Assembly (NCBI RefSeq): GCF_019209935.1
Contig: NZ_JAHUTN010000008.1
Span: 62,001 to 126,000, forward strand
From: Corynebacterium sp. TAE3-ERU16
GTDB lineage: Bacteria > Actinomycetota > Actinomycetes > Mycobacteriales > Mycobacteriaceae
DNA length: 64,000 nt
Reading direction: 5' to 3'
The first letter of the stretch is position 1. Every line of letters starts with the position of its first letter. Below, in pieces: positions 22,846 to 34,354 of the stretch. Made by a program: the position numbers and the translations under genes. A model generated the notes under the pieces. It saw nothing but the letters and a program-made list of their open reading frames with translations, searched no databases and had not been told where the DNA came from.

Positions 22846-22918
22846 TGGAGCATAGGAGAATCGAACTCCTGACCTCCTGCTTGCAAAGCAGGTGCTCTAC
22901 CAATTGAGCTAATGCCCC
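22846..22918 (-). tRNA. tRNA-Ala (anticodon TGC)
   Basis: The minus strand folds as a full cloverleaf: acceptor GGGGCAT/ATGCTCC, D loop AGCTCAATTGGTAGAGC, anticodon arm CTGCTTTGCAAGCAG with TGC, T arm with GTTCGATTC. CCA is not encoded. It follows tRNA-Ile. Confidence 0.97.
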
Positions 22919-22927
22919 AAGTTATTT

Positions 22928-23004
22928 TGGTGGGCCTAACAGGAATCGAACCTGTGACCTCTTCGTTATCAGCGAAGCGCTCTAACCGACTGAGCTATAG
23001 GCCC
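22928..23004 (-). tRNA. tRNA-Ile (anticodon GAT)
   Basis: Minus-strand cloverleaf: acceptor GGGCCTA/TAGGCCC, D loop AGCTCAGTCGGTTAGAGC, anticodon loop CTGATAAC with GAT, T arm GGTTCGATTCC. CCA is encoded. The pair tRNA-Ile/tRNA-Ala follows the gyrA-DUF3566 genes, as in mycobacteria and corynebacteria. Confidence 0.97.
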
Positions 23005-23142
23005 TTGGAACGAGACTGAACTTTACCCAGCCCGCTCCATCAAAAGCAAATCACCAGGTTAAACTGACTTTTCGGTGGTGTCCGCCGGGCACGGTCCTCA
23101 CCTGTGGTGGTGCCCGTACCCGGCGGTGACGGAGTCAGTGGA

Positions 23143-23486
23143 TCAGTAGTCGCCCTCGTTGAGGGTGACCACGACACCGCCGAAGAGCTCGACCATGCCG
23201 TTGTAGATCACGGCGGTCAGCGGGGCCAGGATCGTCACCGCGATGGCGGTGACCGCCCCCAGGAGACTCGCCACGGACAGAACCGTGCCGAACGTGATGA
23301 CGTCGCTACCACCGACGCCGGTCACGATGCTGTTCAGCTTCGCCCAGAAACCGAACTGCTCGAGGCCGTAGTACAGGAGGGTGACGCACAGGATCCACGC
23401 GGCGAGGGCCGCCAGCGAGAGCGCCAGTGCAGTCCGGAACGCCGACAGGGGGGATACCCGGGAGACGGTCACTTCCTGGATACTCA

Positions 23487-23490
<4 letters not shown>
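23143..23490 (-). CDS. DUF3566 membrane protein
   Basis: A 115-residue protein with two membrane helices (~20-45 and ~75-100) and an NEGDY C-terminus; it belongs to the DUF3566 family found next to gyrA in actinobacteria (Rv0007 in M. tuberculosis). Its ATG overlaps the gyrA stop as ATGA, so it is coupled to gyrA. Function is not established. Confidence 0.88.
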
Positions 23491-26141
<2,651 letters not shown>

Positions 26142-26257
26142 GGGTCACCTAATTTCCGTCTAGCAGGGTGTATGGAGGTCTTGATCTACACCATTCTACC
26201 CCGCCGAGGGCCTGAAACGGGCTCTCAACGCCGTTGAGTAAGGATAAAGACCGATAA

Positions 26258-26278
26258 CTGATATCAGACTGGTATCAG
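26258..26278. promoter_or_regulatory. tandem palindromes, candidate operator of the RHH/Doc-like pair
   Basis: CTGATATCAG (26258-26267, perfect palindrome) and CTGGTATCAG (26269-26278) are repeated with an 11 bp period, 26 bp before the RHH gene. Ribbon-helix-helix antitoxins typically bind adjacent short palindromes to repress their own operon (established), so this is the likely autoregulatory site. It also lies upstream of the divergent gyrA. Confidence 0.65.
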
Positions 26279-26304
26279 AGACGACCTGTCCGTAGTGTCG
26301 GGGT

Positions 26305-26514
26305 ATGGCCATGACACTTCGCCTCACCGACGCCCAGGACCGGGCGCTCACACTCCTCGCCCAGGCACAGGGCACGAGCAAACAGGAGGCCGCCACCCGC
26401 GCCATCGTCGCCACCGCCGCCCGCGTTCTCGCCGACGCCGAGGTCGCGGAGCTGGCCAGGACCGTGGTCAGCGGGTACGCCGCGACCGAACGCAGGCTCC
26501 GGCACGGTCGATGA
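26305..26514 (+). CDS. ribbon-helix-helix (CopG/antitoxin-like) protein
   Basis: A 69-residue protein beginning MAMTLRLTDAQDRALTLLAQ, then GTSKQEAATRAIVATAA: a short beta strand followed by two helices, the RHH DNA-binding pattern of Phd/CopG-type antitoxins. Its stop overlaps the start of the next gene as ATGA. A tandem palindrome lies just upstream. Likely a repressor and former or present antitoxin for the downstream Doc-like protein. Confidence 0.75.
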   Translation: MAMTLRLTDAQDRALTLLAQAQGTSKQEAATRAIVATAARVLADAEVAELARTVVSGYAATERRLRHGR

Positions 26515-26795
26515 ATCCGGTACCACGTGTCCGGCCGCTCACCCCGGAACAGCTGCTCGTCATCGCCGACGAGGTCGCTGCGGTGCACCGCGTCCGCGTC
26601 CGTGACCACGCGCTGCTCGCCGGTGCGGCCGCGGTGACCTCGGCCAGCTACCTCGGGATACCCGTGCACCGGGATGTCCGGTCCGCGGCGGCGGCACTGT
26701 CCGAGGCGATCATCCGACTGGCGCCGCTCGACGGTGCGAACGATGTGCTGGCGGACGCGGCGGCCGAGATTCTCCGTCGCATCAACGCCCGCTGA
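26511..26795 (+). CDS. Doc-like (Fic-fold) protein with degenerate active site
   Basis: A 94-residue protein that starts inside the upstream stop (ATGA). The layout LTPEQLLVIADEVAA, then RDHALLAGAAA, then a helix and LAPLDGANDVLADAAAEIL follows Doc death-on-curing toxins, which begin with a LTPEELL-type helix and carry the Fic motif HxFxxANKR. Here the aligned motif reads APLDGANDV: His, Lys and Arg are replaced, so kinase-type Doc activity (phosphorylation of EF-Tu) is unlikely. The length is somewhat short. The relation to Doc is inferred from pattern, not a search. Confidence 0.6.
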   Translation: MNPVPRVRPLTPEQLLVIADEVAAVHRVRVRDHALLAGAAAVTSASYLGIPVHRDVRSAAAALSEAIIRLAPLDGANDVLADAAAEILRRINAR

Positions 26796-26857
26796 ATCCG
26801 CGCAACCCGCTGCACGGGGTTCCGTGGGCGGGTGGTGGCGGGTTGCGGGACATGTAA

Positions 26858-26896
26858 AGGTCCCGCAGACCCGGAGCACCGGGATCCACGGGACCT
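26858..26896. terminator. bidirectional terminator candidate
   Basis: AGGTCCCG (26858-26865) pairs with CGGGACCT (26889-26896), with an inner CCCGG/CCGGG pair, between the convergent Doc-like gene and the CwsA-like gene. Confidence 0.6.
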
Positions 26897-26916
26897 GGCT
26901 GAGGTCTGACTGTGGG

Positions 26917-27885
26917 TCAGTTGCCGCTCTTCTTCTCCGCGGCCTTCCCGACCTCATCGGCCGCGTCCTTCGCCGCGTCGGCAGCATCATCGGCTACCGC
27001 ACCGGCGACGGTCTCGGCGTCGTCGGCGAGGGTCTCGACCGCGTCAGCGGCATCCTCGACCCCGGCGCGGGTCTTCTCCGCGATGTCCCCCGCCTTGTCG
27101 GTCACTTCTTCGGCGATCTCATCCGCATTGTCGTGGACGCTCTCGGCGATGTCCTCCGCCTTGCCCGCGACCGTGTCGACGACGGACCCGTCCCCGGAGT
27201 TGTCGAGCAGTTCATCGGCCTTGGCGCGGGCCTCCGCGAGCTTCTCACCGGCACGGGCGGTCGCGGCGGCGGCCGCTGCGGCCGCCTTGTCTGCGGCGGC
27301 CCCGGTCTTCGACCCGGAGGATCCGGTGGACCCGGCGGCGTGGTCCCGCACATCCGGGGGCGTGGTCCCCGGCTTGTCGGCGCGGCTGCGTAGCCAGTAG
27401 ATGACACCGGCGATCGTCGAGACGAGCAGCGCTAGAAACGTGAGATTCGCCAGTTTCGAGCGCCCGTCCCCGCCACCGCAGCGGCTGGTCAGGCACTTCC
27501 GGCGGTTGATCTTCTTCTCCGCCTTCTTCCGGGCCTTCTCCGCGGCCTTGCGCACCTTCTTCACCTTCCGGCCACCCTGCTTCTCGAGGTCCCGGGCCAG
27601 ATCCGTCCCCTTCTCCTCCGCCTGCTTCCGGAGCTGCTCGAGGCGGTGGCGCGCCTCTCTGAGCAGGGCGCTAGCCTGGGCCTGGGATTCCTCCGTCAGG
27701 GAACCGGCCTTCTCGGCGAGTTCATCGCGGAGCTGACTGACCGCCTTGCGGTGCTCCGCGTAGTCGTTCGCTCGGGCGACCAGATCGTCGTAACTGTCGG
27801 CGGTGTGGCGGTCACGGTAATCACGGGCGGTGCCGAGGGCCTGCCTGCCGAGTTTGTAGGCCATACGGATGGTCGAGGGATTCAC
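26917..27885 (-). CDS. CwsA-position membrane protein with long helical repeat tail
   Basis: 322 residues. An N-terminal coiled-coil half (~1-150, rich in Lys/Glu/Arg), a single membrane helix LTFLALLVSTIAGVIYWL (~162-179), and a C-terminal Ala/Asp/Glu-rich tail with repeated KAxDIAE, DAADAVE and DDAETVAGA units, an amphipathic apolipoprotein/LEA-like pattern. GTG 27885 with AAGGAG upstream fixes the start. It sits between the tRNA/gyrA block and ppiA, exactly where mycobacteria have cwsA (Rv0008c), a cell-shape protein with coiled coil and one membrane helix. The position and N-terminal layout match; the tail is extra. Homology is inferred. Confidence 0.7.
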   Translation of the reverse strand: MNPSTIRMAYKLGRQALGTARDYRDRHTADSYDDLVARANDYAEHRKAVSQLRDELAEKAGSLTEESQAQASALLREARHRLEQLRKQAEEKGTDLARDLEKQGGRKVKKVRKAAEKARKKAEKKINRRKCLTSRCGGGDGRSKLANLTFLALLVSTIAGVIYWLRSRADKPGTTPPDVRDHAAGSTGSSGSKTGAAADKAAAAAAAATARAGEKLAEARAKADELLDNSGDGSVVDTVAGKAEDIAESVHDNADEIAEEVTDKAGDIAEKTRAGVEDAADAVETLADDAETVAGAVADDAADAAKDAADEVGKAAEKKSGN

Positions 27886-28082
27886 GCGCTTCTCCTTGGT
27901 TGAGAGGTGTGGTGCCCCGGTCGGGCTGACGCAGTCGGAAAGGGTGGGACGAATCGCCGACTGTACGACCGGTAAACACTCGTCGGGCTGTTGGTGTGTC
28001 CAGCGTAACCCCGGACGGCCGTCCGTGGGGGCTGCGATGACACAGCGGTGCATGGATACCAGCACGGCTGACGCCTGTTGAC

Positions 28083-28088
28083 TAGCAT
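28083..28088 (+). promoter_or_regulatory. -10 element of a leaderless ppiA transcript
   Basis: TAGCAT lies 7 bp before the ATG at 28096, so transcription would begin at or next to the start codon. Confidence 0.5.
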
Positions 28089-28095
28089 GGAGTCC

Positions 28096-28623
<528 letters not shown>

Positions 28624-28681
28624 CCCGTCGGGTCGTGCCGACCAACGCGGCACGACCGGTACCGCGAACGAGAAGAACCCC

Positions 28682-29551
28682 GTGCACCGTCGCAGGATCG
28701 CCCGGACCCGGGTGGTCCGCCAACCGGTGTGGCGGGGTCTTCGTCTGCGTGTGCGGTTCATTCCACCGTCACAGACCGCAGCCGGACCGGAAGAGAACCG
28801 GATCCGGCGACCGATTCCGGAGGCCGCCTTGTCCCCGTCCCCACCGCCCCCGCCCTCCCAGTTGGCCCGGAACCTCTACCGTCAGGCTCCGGTGTCCGCG
28901 GCAACCGTCGTCCTGATCGTCCTCGTTTTCGTGGTCACCGCGGTACAGTCCCGGTCGATCACCGGGAACCTCGACGACAGTGGACTCGCTGACGCCTGGA
29001 TTCTGTATCTCCCGTTGATGGACGATTCAGCGTTCGGTCCGCTCCGTGCGCTCGGATCGGGTCTTCTGCACGCGGGCATCGGCCACATGCTGATCAACGT
29101 CATCCTGCTCTACCTCATCGGCAGGGAGACGGAGGCGACCTTCGGTCCATCGCTGACGGCCGGGATACTCGTCACCGGCGCAGTCGGCGCATCGGCGACG
29201 GTGCTCTGGTGGAGCCCGGAGTATCCGACGGTGGGGGCCTCGGGGGCCGTGTATGCGTTGATGGCCGTGTTCGTCGCGATCGCCCATTCCCGCAGGAACT
29301 CCCAGGTGGGCGGCGCACTGGTTCTGATAGGCGTCAACCTCGCGTACACCCTGATGACTCCCGGGGTGTCCCTGTGGGGGCATCTCGGGGGCCTGGTCAC
29401 GGGTGCGCTGCTCGCCGCCGCGCTGTTCGGTACGCGGAGGACCACGGCCCGGTGGATCGGACTCGGAGTGGTCTGCGCTGTCGCGGTCGCCGCTGTCCTG
29501 ATCCGTGTGGCGGAGTTCTCCACAGGAGACCCGGGAGCACTGCTGCTCTGA
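28682..29551 (+). CDS. rhomboid-family intramembrane serine protease
   Basis: 289 residues: a basic, Pro-rich N-terminal segment and at least six membrane helices. The catalytic serine lies in GASGAVYALM and the histidine in the HLGGLVTG helix; HAGIGHMLIN is the conserved rhomboid segment near the N-terminus. GTG 28682 has AGAAG 8 nt upstream; the frame is open further up into ppiA. A terminator follows at 29570-29600. Substrates are unknown. Confidence 0.88.
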   Translation: MHRRRIARTRVVRQPVWRGLRLRVRFIPPSQTAAGPEENRIRRPIPEAALSPSPPPPPSQLARNLYRQAPVSAATVVLIVLVFVVTAVQSRSITGNLDDSGLADAWILYLPLMDDSAFGPLRALGSGLLHAGIGHMLINVILLYLIGRETEATFGPSLTAGILVTGAVGASATVLWWSPEYPTVGASGAVYALMAVFVAIAHSRRNSQVGGALVLIGVNLAYTLMTPGVSLWGHLGGLVTGALLAAALFGTRRTTARWIGLGVVCAVAVAAVLIRVAEFSTGDPGALLL

Positions 29552-29569
29552 TTCACCCTCTGTTGACAA

Positions 29570-29600
29570 CCCCCGACCTGTTCTCCACCGTGGTCGGGGG
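29570..29600 (+). terminator. rhomboid gene terminator
   Basis: CCCCCGACC (29570-29578) pairs with GGTCGGGGG (29592-29600), followed by TTT, 18 bp after the stop. Confidence 0.75.
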
Positions 29601-29605
29601 TTTGG

Positions 29606-29918
29606 TGTGGATTGTCCGGGGGACCGGAGTTGTCCACAGGAGTTGTTCACAGTGTGGATAATGACAATTTTGTGATTCGACGCGTCTGTGTGTGCCTTCA
29701 ACCGCCGTATCCTGCGATTATCTGCTTGGGGGCGAAAACGTGTACGAAAGATGGAACCAGTGCACAGGGTTATCCACAGGTTGTGTGCTTCTCCGTGGAA
29801 ACGGATCAGTGAGATTCCTCCACAGTGTTGTCCACACCCTGTGGATAACACCCTGCACACGGTGTGGAGGAGTTTATCCACAAATTATCTGTGTGTAACT
29901 CAGGTGTCCTGTGGATAA
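29606..29918. other. dense DnaA-box cluster
   Basis: Exact TTATCCACA in either direction occurs at 29653-29661 (-), 29770-29778 (+), 29840-29848 (-), 29874-29882 (+) and 29910-29918 (-). TTGTCCACA occurs at 29630-29638 and 29828-29836, and TTGTTCACA at 29643-29651; weaker copies are at 29606 and 29863. That makes eight strong boxes in 289 bp, more than on either side of dnaA. A/T-richer DNA (~29655-29765) lies between the two groups. No open frame is present. Candidate functions are a second origin module or a DnaA-titrating locus like datA or DARS. Confidence 0.85.
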
Positions 29919-30186
29919 CTCTGTCGCCGGTTCGTGGCCTCTCCCGGCACCTGTGACCGCCGACCATCGGTGTCCGTGGACGGGTTGAACCCCCCGGGAG
30001 GTGTTCTCCCCGGTGGGAAAGGGGTCGACCGGGAAGCGTCGGTGGATGGGGGACGAGGTGTGGTGGGGCCGCCTCGCGCCCGTCGCCGGTTCTCCCCGCC
30101 ACGTCTCCGGTGGCCGCTGCGTCGGCGGGGTCCGATCAGACCCGGTGACCACGACCATGGCGGTACCGGGTGGAGGGACGAGAAAA
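29919..30186. other. GC-rich non-coding stretch before the crgA terminator
   Basis: Together with the DnaA-box cluster this makes 700 bp without a gene between the rhomboid gene and crgA. I see no further motif here. Confidence 0.5.
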
Positions 30187-30229
30187 CCGGACGCCGGCGC
30201 AGCATCCGATGTGCTGCGCCGGCGTCCGG
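30187..30229 (-). terminator. terminator of the fhaA-to-crgA region
   Basis: A perfect 18 bp stem (30187-30204 with 30212-30229, arm begins CCGGACGCCGGCGCAGCA) and a 7 nt loop, 22 bp after the crgA stop. Confidence 0.88.
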
Positions 30230-30251
30230 CCGGAGGGACTGAGATCGCGGC

Positions 30252-30518
30252 TCAGCGCCAGCCCATGGTCATCAGCAGGCCCAGGATGAACAGCGAGAAC
30301 CCGATGAGGTAATTCCACGGTCCCAGCTCCAGCATGAGCGGTATCTGCGTACCCGCGAGGTAGTTGACCACGAGCCAGGCGAGCCCGGCCAGCATGAGGC
30401 CGAACATGATGACCTTGTACCACAGCGGAGTGCCGCTGGCGTTGATCTTCACCGGCACACGGTTCGCTCCACCGCCGGACACGGGTGCGGTGGTCTTGTT
30501 GATCTTTGACTTCGGCAT
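30252..30518 (-). CDS. crgA: cell division protein CrgA
   Basis: An 88-residue protein with a basic N-terminus ([10 protein letters not shown]) and two membrane helices (~34-54 and ~64-83, ending MTMGWR). In mycobacteria CrgA binds FtsZ, FtsQ, FtsI and CwsA and helps septal and polar wall synthesis (established). ATG 30518 with AGAGG close upstream; the longer open frame upstream lacks a site. It follows pknB after 192 bp and may have its own promoter. Confidence 0.95.
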   Translation of the reverse strand: MPKSKINKTTAPVSGGGANRVPVKINASGTPLWYKVIMFGLMLAGLAWLVVNYLAGTQIPLMLELGPWNYLIGFSLFILGLLMTMGWR

Positions 30519-30710
30519 GGTTACCTCTGCAGATTGGCGTGATGTGTTTTCTACGGACACCCCGGGTCCCGCATGCTCCGAGCCAACGGTGCCACGGAAT
30601 CGTGCACCCACCGCCGGTAGGTGATCGGTACCGGTGGGGTGCCGGACATAGGTGACAATCTACCAGTACCCGTCGCTGACTCCACCCGGCCCGTGGTGGA
30701 GTCAGCGGGA

Positions 30711-32756
30711 TCAGGGCTGGATCGCCTTCAGCAGGTCGAACTGCTTGACGCGGATGCTCACCAGTGCATCCTTCCCCGTCAATTCACCGGGCAGCGGGGT
30801 CTGGCCCTCGATCTGGCCGGACTCTATCAACGCACCGGTCTGCACCGGCTGCTGCAGCAGGGAGGTGTCCGGGGATGTCCAGCCGGCCGCACGGAGCGCC
30901 GCCAGTGCCTGGTTGACATCCATGCCGGTGAGATCGGGGATACGGAACATCGAACCGTCGGAGACCTGGACGGTGATCGGGGTGCCACGGGACACCTCGG
31001 TACCACCCCGGAGAACCGCGGTCACGTGCCCGACGGGCAGATCGGAGGCGACCGACTGGACGACGGGAACGAGCCCGATCCCCTCCAGTCGGCCGCGAAC
31101 CTCCTCCACCGGTAGGCCGCTGAGATTCGGCACGGTCACCGTCTCCGGACCGGTGGACACCGTGATCTTGATCTTGGAACCCTTGGACACCTTCCGGCCG
31201 GCCGCGGGATCCTGTTCGATGACCAGGCCCTCCGCGACAGAATCATCTGTCACCTCCCGGACCACGGGATCGAGCGACAGTCCGGCTTCCACGAGTGTCC
31301 GTTCCGCTTCCTCGGTGTTCATGTCGGCGACATCGGGAACCCGGGTCAGCTCGGTTCCGGAGGACACGAGAAGCGTGACCGTGGAACCCGGCTGAACGGT
31401 TGAGCCGGAACCCGGATTCGTTGAGATTGCGGTGTCCTCGGAGACGTCCGGTGACGGCTGCATGGTCACGTTGACCCTGAGATCGAGTTCCTCGAGGGAC
31501 CTGCGTGCCGCAGCAAGGGACTTCCCCTCGACGTTAGGAATCGTGACCGTTCCGTCGGCATTGACGCTGACCGGTCCGCCGGCCCCTCTACCCGGGCTGG
31601 TGTCACCGGTGAAGAGGTTGAAGGCGAAGATCGAAGCTCCCGCGACGAACACCAGCCCCAGCAGTGCACCGATCCACACGGCACGGTTTCCGGATCCGCC
31701 GTTGTCCGCGTACCGCGGCCCTTCCTCGCTGCGTCGTCGGTGGCTGGTCCTGCCCCCGGATGCGGTCGCCGAGTGCTGCGGAAACGCTGCGTGTGCGGGG
31801 GCTGAGGTCACCTGCCGGGTCGCGGCGTTCTCGGATCGGATGACCCGGGTCCGGTCCGGCTCATCGCCCTGCATCGGGCGCATGTGACTCCGTGCGGCGT
31901 TGGACACCGCGTTGCGGCTCAACCGGGTCAGGTCCTCGGCCAGCTCAGCCGCGGACTGGTAACGGTCCGCCGGATGCTTGGCCATCGTCAGCAGCACAAC
32001 GGCGTCGACGTTGAGCGCCGCAGTCGGAGTCAGGTCCGGAATGAAGGATGACGGTGGTTCCGGGTCCTCGTGGACATGGTTGAAAGCGACGGCGAAGGGG
32101 GACTCGCCCTCGAACGGGGGACGTCCGGTCACCGTCTCGTAGAGCACGCAACCCAGGGCGTAGACATCGCTCCGCGCATCGGCGGACTTGCCCCGGGCCT
32201 GTTCCGGGGAGAGATACTGCGCGGTGCCGATGACCGCGGACGTCTGCGTCATCGCGGACGTGGCGTCGTCGACCGCGCGGGCGATGCCGAAGTCCATCAC
32301 CTTCACCGATCCGGTGTTGGTGATCATTATGTTCGCCGGTTTGATGTCCCGGTGCACGATGCCCGCGTCGTGGGAGAACTGCAGGGCCTCACAGACCGGC
32401 AGCAGCGTCCGCGCGGCCTCCGCCGGTCGCATGGGGCCGTCACTCTGCACGATCTCACGGAGTGTTCTCCCGTGCACCCGTTCCATGACGATGTACGGGA
32501 TCCTGATTCCGTTCAGCTCCGTCTCGCCCGTGTCGAGGACGGAGACGATCGACGGGTGATTCAGCCGTCCGGCGTTCTGGGCCTCCCGTCGGAACCGTTC
32601 CCGGAAGTTGACGTCCCTGGCCAGTTCCGCGCGCATCATCTTGACCGCCACGTCACGCCCGAGGAGTGTGTCCTTCGCGGCGTAGACGTCCGACATACCG
32701 CCGGTACCGATGACCTCACCGAGTTCGTAGCGCTCGCCGAGCACGTGCTCACTCAC
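30711..32756 (-). CDS. pknB: Ser/Thr protein kinase PknB with four PASTA domains
   Basis: 681 residues. The Hanks-type kinase domain (~11-275) has GTGGMSDV, VAVKMM, HRDIKPANIM and DFGIA. A juxtamembrane linker leads to a membrane helix (~357-381), then four PASTA repeats (each begins V/I-P-D/N-like: TIPNVEG, RVPDVAD, TVPNLSG, RIPDLTG) that sense muropeptides or lipid II outside. PknB phosphorylates CwlM, MviN/MurJ, FhaB and others in the family (established). GTG start overlaps the pknA stop as GTGA. Confidence 0.97.
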   Translation of the reverse strand: MSEHVLGERYELGEVIGTGGMSDVYAAKDTLLGRDVAVKMMRAELARDVNFRERFRREAQNAGRLNHPSIVSVLDTGETELNGIRIPYIVMERVHGRTLREIVQSDGPMRPAEAARTLLPVCEALQFSHDAGIVHRDIKPANIMITNTGSVKVMDFGIARAVDDATSAMTQTSAVIGTAQYLSPEQARGKSADARSDVYALGCVLYETVTGRPPFEGESPFAVAFNHVHEDPEPPSSFIPDLTPTAALNVDAVVLLTMAKHPADRYQSAAELAEDLTRLSRNAVSNAARSHMRPMQGDEPDRTRVIRSENAATRQVTSAPAHAAFPQHSATASGGRTSHRRRSEEGPRYADNGGSGNRAVWIGALLGLVFVAGASIFAFNLFTGDTSPGRGAGGPVSVNADGTVTIPNVEGKSLAAARRSLEELDLRVNVTMQPSPDVSEDTAISTNPGSGSTVQPGSTVTLLVSSGTELTRVPDVADMNTEEAERTLVEAGLSLDPVVREVTDDSVAEGLVIEQDPAAGRKVSKGSKIKITVSTGPETVTVPNLSGLPVEEVRGRLEGIGLVPVVQSVASDLPVGHVTAVLRGGTEVSRGTPITVQVSDGSMFRIPDLTGMDVNQALAALRAAGWTSPDTSLLQQPVQTGALIESGQIEGQTPLPGELTGKDALVSIRVKQFDLLKAIQP

Positions 32757-34342
32757 GGGGTCTCCTCTCCGGGTTTGCCGGTGTCTGTCGTGGATCGATT
32801 CGGTTCCGCCATCCGGGACACGGTACCCGGGTTCCCGGTCATGGCGGAGACCGTGCGTTCGCCCACGTTCTCCGCGGTCGGAACAGTGCCGTCAGCGGCA
32901 TCGCCCGCCGGAGGGACCGGCTCCCGGTTGGGCTGCACCGCAGGCTGCGTCGGCACCGGCGCCGAGGTCGTCGTCTTCCGTACGGTGGGCTCCTCGGTGG
33001 CCTTCCGCGTCGGTGTCGGTTCGGGGGTGGGCTCCGGAGCGGGCACGACGGTGGTTTTTATCTCGGTGACCACGGTCAGTTCCGGTTCAGACGGTCGGGT
33101 GACCGCGGGACCGGTCGGTTGCGTACGGTCGGTGACCCCGTCGAGATTCAGCGTACCGGTCGAGACCAGCAGCCAGCCCACCGCGGCCAGGGCACCGAGG
33201 AGCAGTACGACGAGGAAGGCGATGAGCCCACCTCCACCACGACGCGGCGGAGCGACGGGGGCCGCGGGAGCGGACTGCCGGGCCGGGGATTGCCGGTGGA
33301 CGACCGACCGGACCGGCACCGGCGGCGGGGTGGCTCCGATCGCGGGCTGCACGGTCGTCGGGTTGGTGACCTGACCGAGGATCCGGGTCGACTCCGTCGG
33401 GGTCGGTGCGGGGGCCCTGCGCTCCATCGCGGCGGAGCGTGGCTGCGGGGGCCTCTCACCCAACCGGACCGTGTGCACCGCCAGCGCCATCTCGTTGCCG
33501 TCGGCGAAGCGCCGTTCCGGGTCCTTGCGCAGCGAGATCCCGATGAGTTCGCGGGTCTGTGCCGACACGGAGTTCCCGATCTGAGGAGGCGCCTGGTTGA
33601 TGTGCGCGATGGCGACGGACACGGAGGAATCCCCGGAGAACGGACGCCTGCCGGAGAGCATCTCGTATCCGACGACGCCGAGTGAGTAGATGTCCGAGGC
33701 ACTCGTGACGGACTTGCCCTGCGCCTGTTCCGGAGAGACGTACTGGGCGGTTCCGACGACCATCCCCGTGCGGGTCAACGGCACCGCGGCAGCGGCTTTG
33801 GCGATGCCGAAATCGGTGATCTTGACGCGTCCCTCCTCGGTGATGAGGATGTTGCCCGGTTTGATGTCCCGGTGGACGAGGTTCATCTGGTGGATCACGG
33901 ACAACCCGTGGGCGGCCTGCTCGAGGACGTCGAGTGCGAGTTCCTCGTCGAGATGTCCCTTCCTGGAGATGAGGTCCGCCAGGGATTCTCCGCGGACGTA
34001 CTCCATGACGATGAAGCAGAAGGTGTGGCCGGCGGGGTCGGGCACCTCCCGGTAGTCGAAGGTGCGGACGACGTTCACGGAATTGATCCGTTCGGCGGAC
34101 GCCGCCTCATTGCGGAAGCGATCGAGAAACTCGCGGTTGTCCGAGAACTCGGGACGCAGGATTTTCACGGCGACATCGCGGTTGTTCCGGACGTCGGTCG
34201 CGAGCCACACGGTGGACATGCCGCCGTGCCCGATGACCCACCGCAGTCGGTAGTCTCCACCGATCAGTCGCTGGAGACGTTCGATTCCCTGGTTGTCCCC
34301 GGACGATCGCCGGGGTTCATTGGTGTTCGACATGGGGCTCAC
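32753..34342 (-). CDS. pknA: Ser/Thr protein kinase PknA
   Basis: 529 residues: kinase domain (~30-290) with GHGGMSTV, VAVKIL, HRDIKPGNIL, DFGIA and activation loop TRTGMVVGTAQY; a Pro/Thr-rich linker; a membrane helix (~372-398); and a long Thr/Pro-rich extracellular tail without PASTA repeats. PknA activates PknB and targets cell-division proteins (family knowledge). GTG 34342 is favoured by AGGAAA upstream; an ATG three codons later is possible. It lies 12 bp after pbpA. Confidence 0.95.
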   Translation of the reverse strand: MSPMSNTNEPRRSSGDNQGIERLQRLIGGDYRLRWVIGHGGMSTVWLATDVRNNRDVAVKILRPEFSDNREFLDRFRNEAASAERINSVNVVRTFDYREVPDPAGHTFCFIVMEYVRGESLADLISRKGHLDEELALDVLEQAAHGLSVIHQMNLVHRDIKPGNILITEEGRVKITDFGIAKAAAAVPLTRTGMVVGTAQYVSPEQAQGKSVTSASDIYSLGVVGYEMLSGRRPFSGDSSVSVAIAHINQAPPQIGNSVSAQTRELIGISLRKDPERRFADGNEMALAVHTVRLGERPPQPRSAAMERRAPAPTPTESTRILGQVTNPTTVQPAIGATPPPVPVRSVVHRQSPARQSAPAAPVAPPRRGGGGLIAFLVVLLLGALAAVGWLLVSTGTLNLDGVTDRTQPTGPAVTRPSEPELTVVTEIKTTVVPAPEPTPEPTPTRKATEEPTVRKTTTSAPVPTQPAVQPNREPVPPAGDAADGTVPTAENVGERTVSAMTGNPGTVSRMAEPNRSTTDTGKPGEETP

Positions 34343-34354
34343 CGTTTTCCTTTC

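Noticed and set aside
29606-29918. Repeats that could be read as a CRISPR array
   Set aside because: The units are 9-mers on both strands with irregular spacing; they match DnaA boxes and no cas genes are present.
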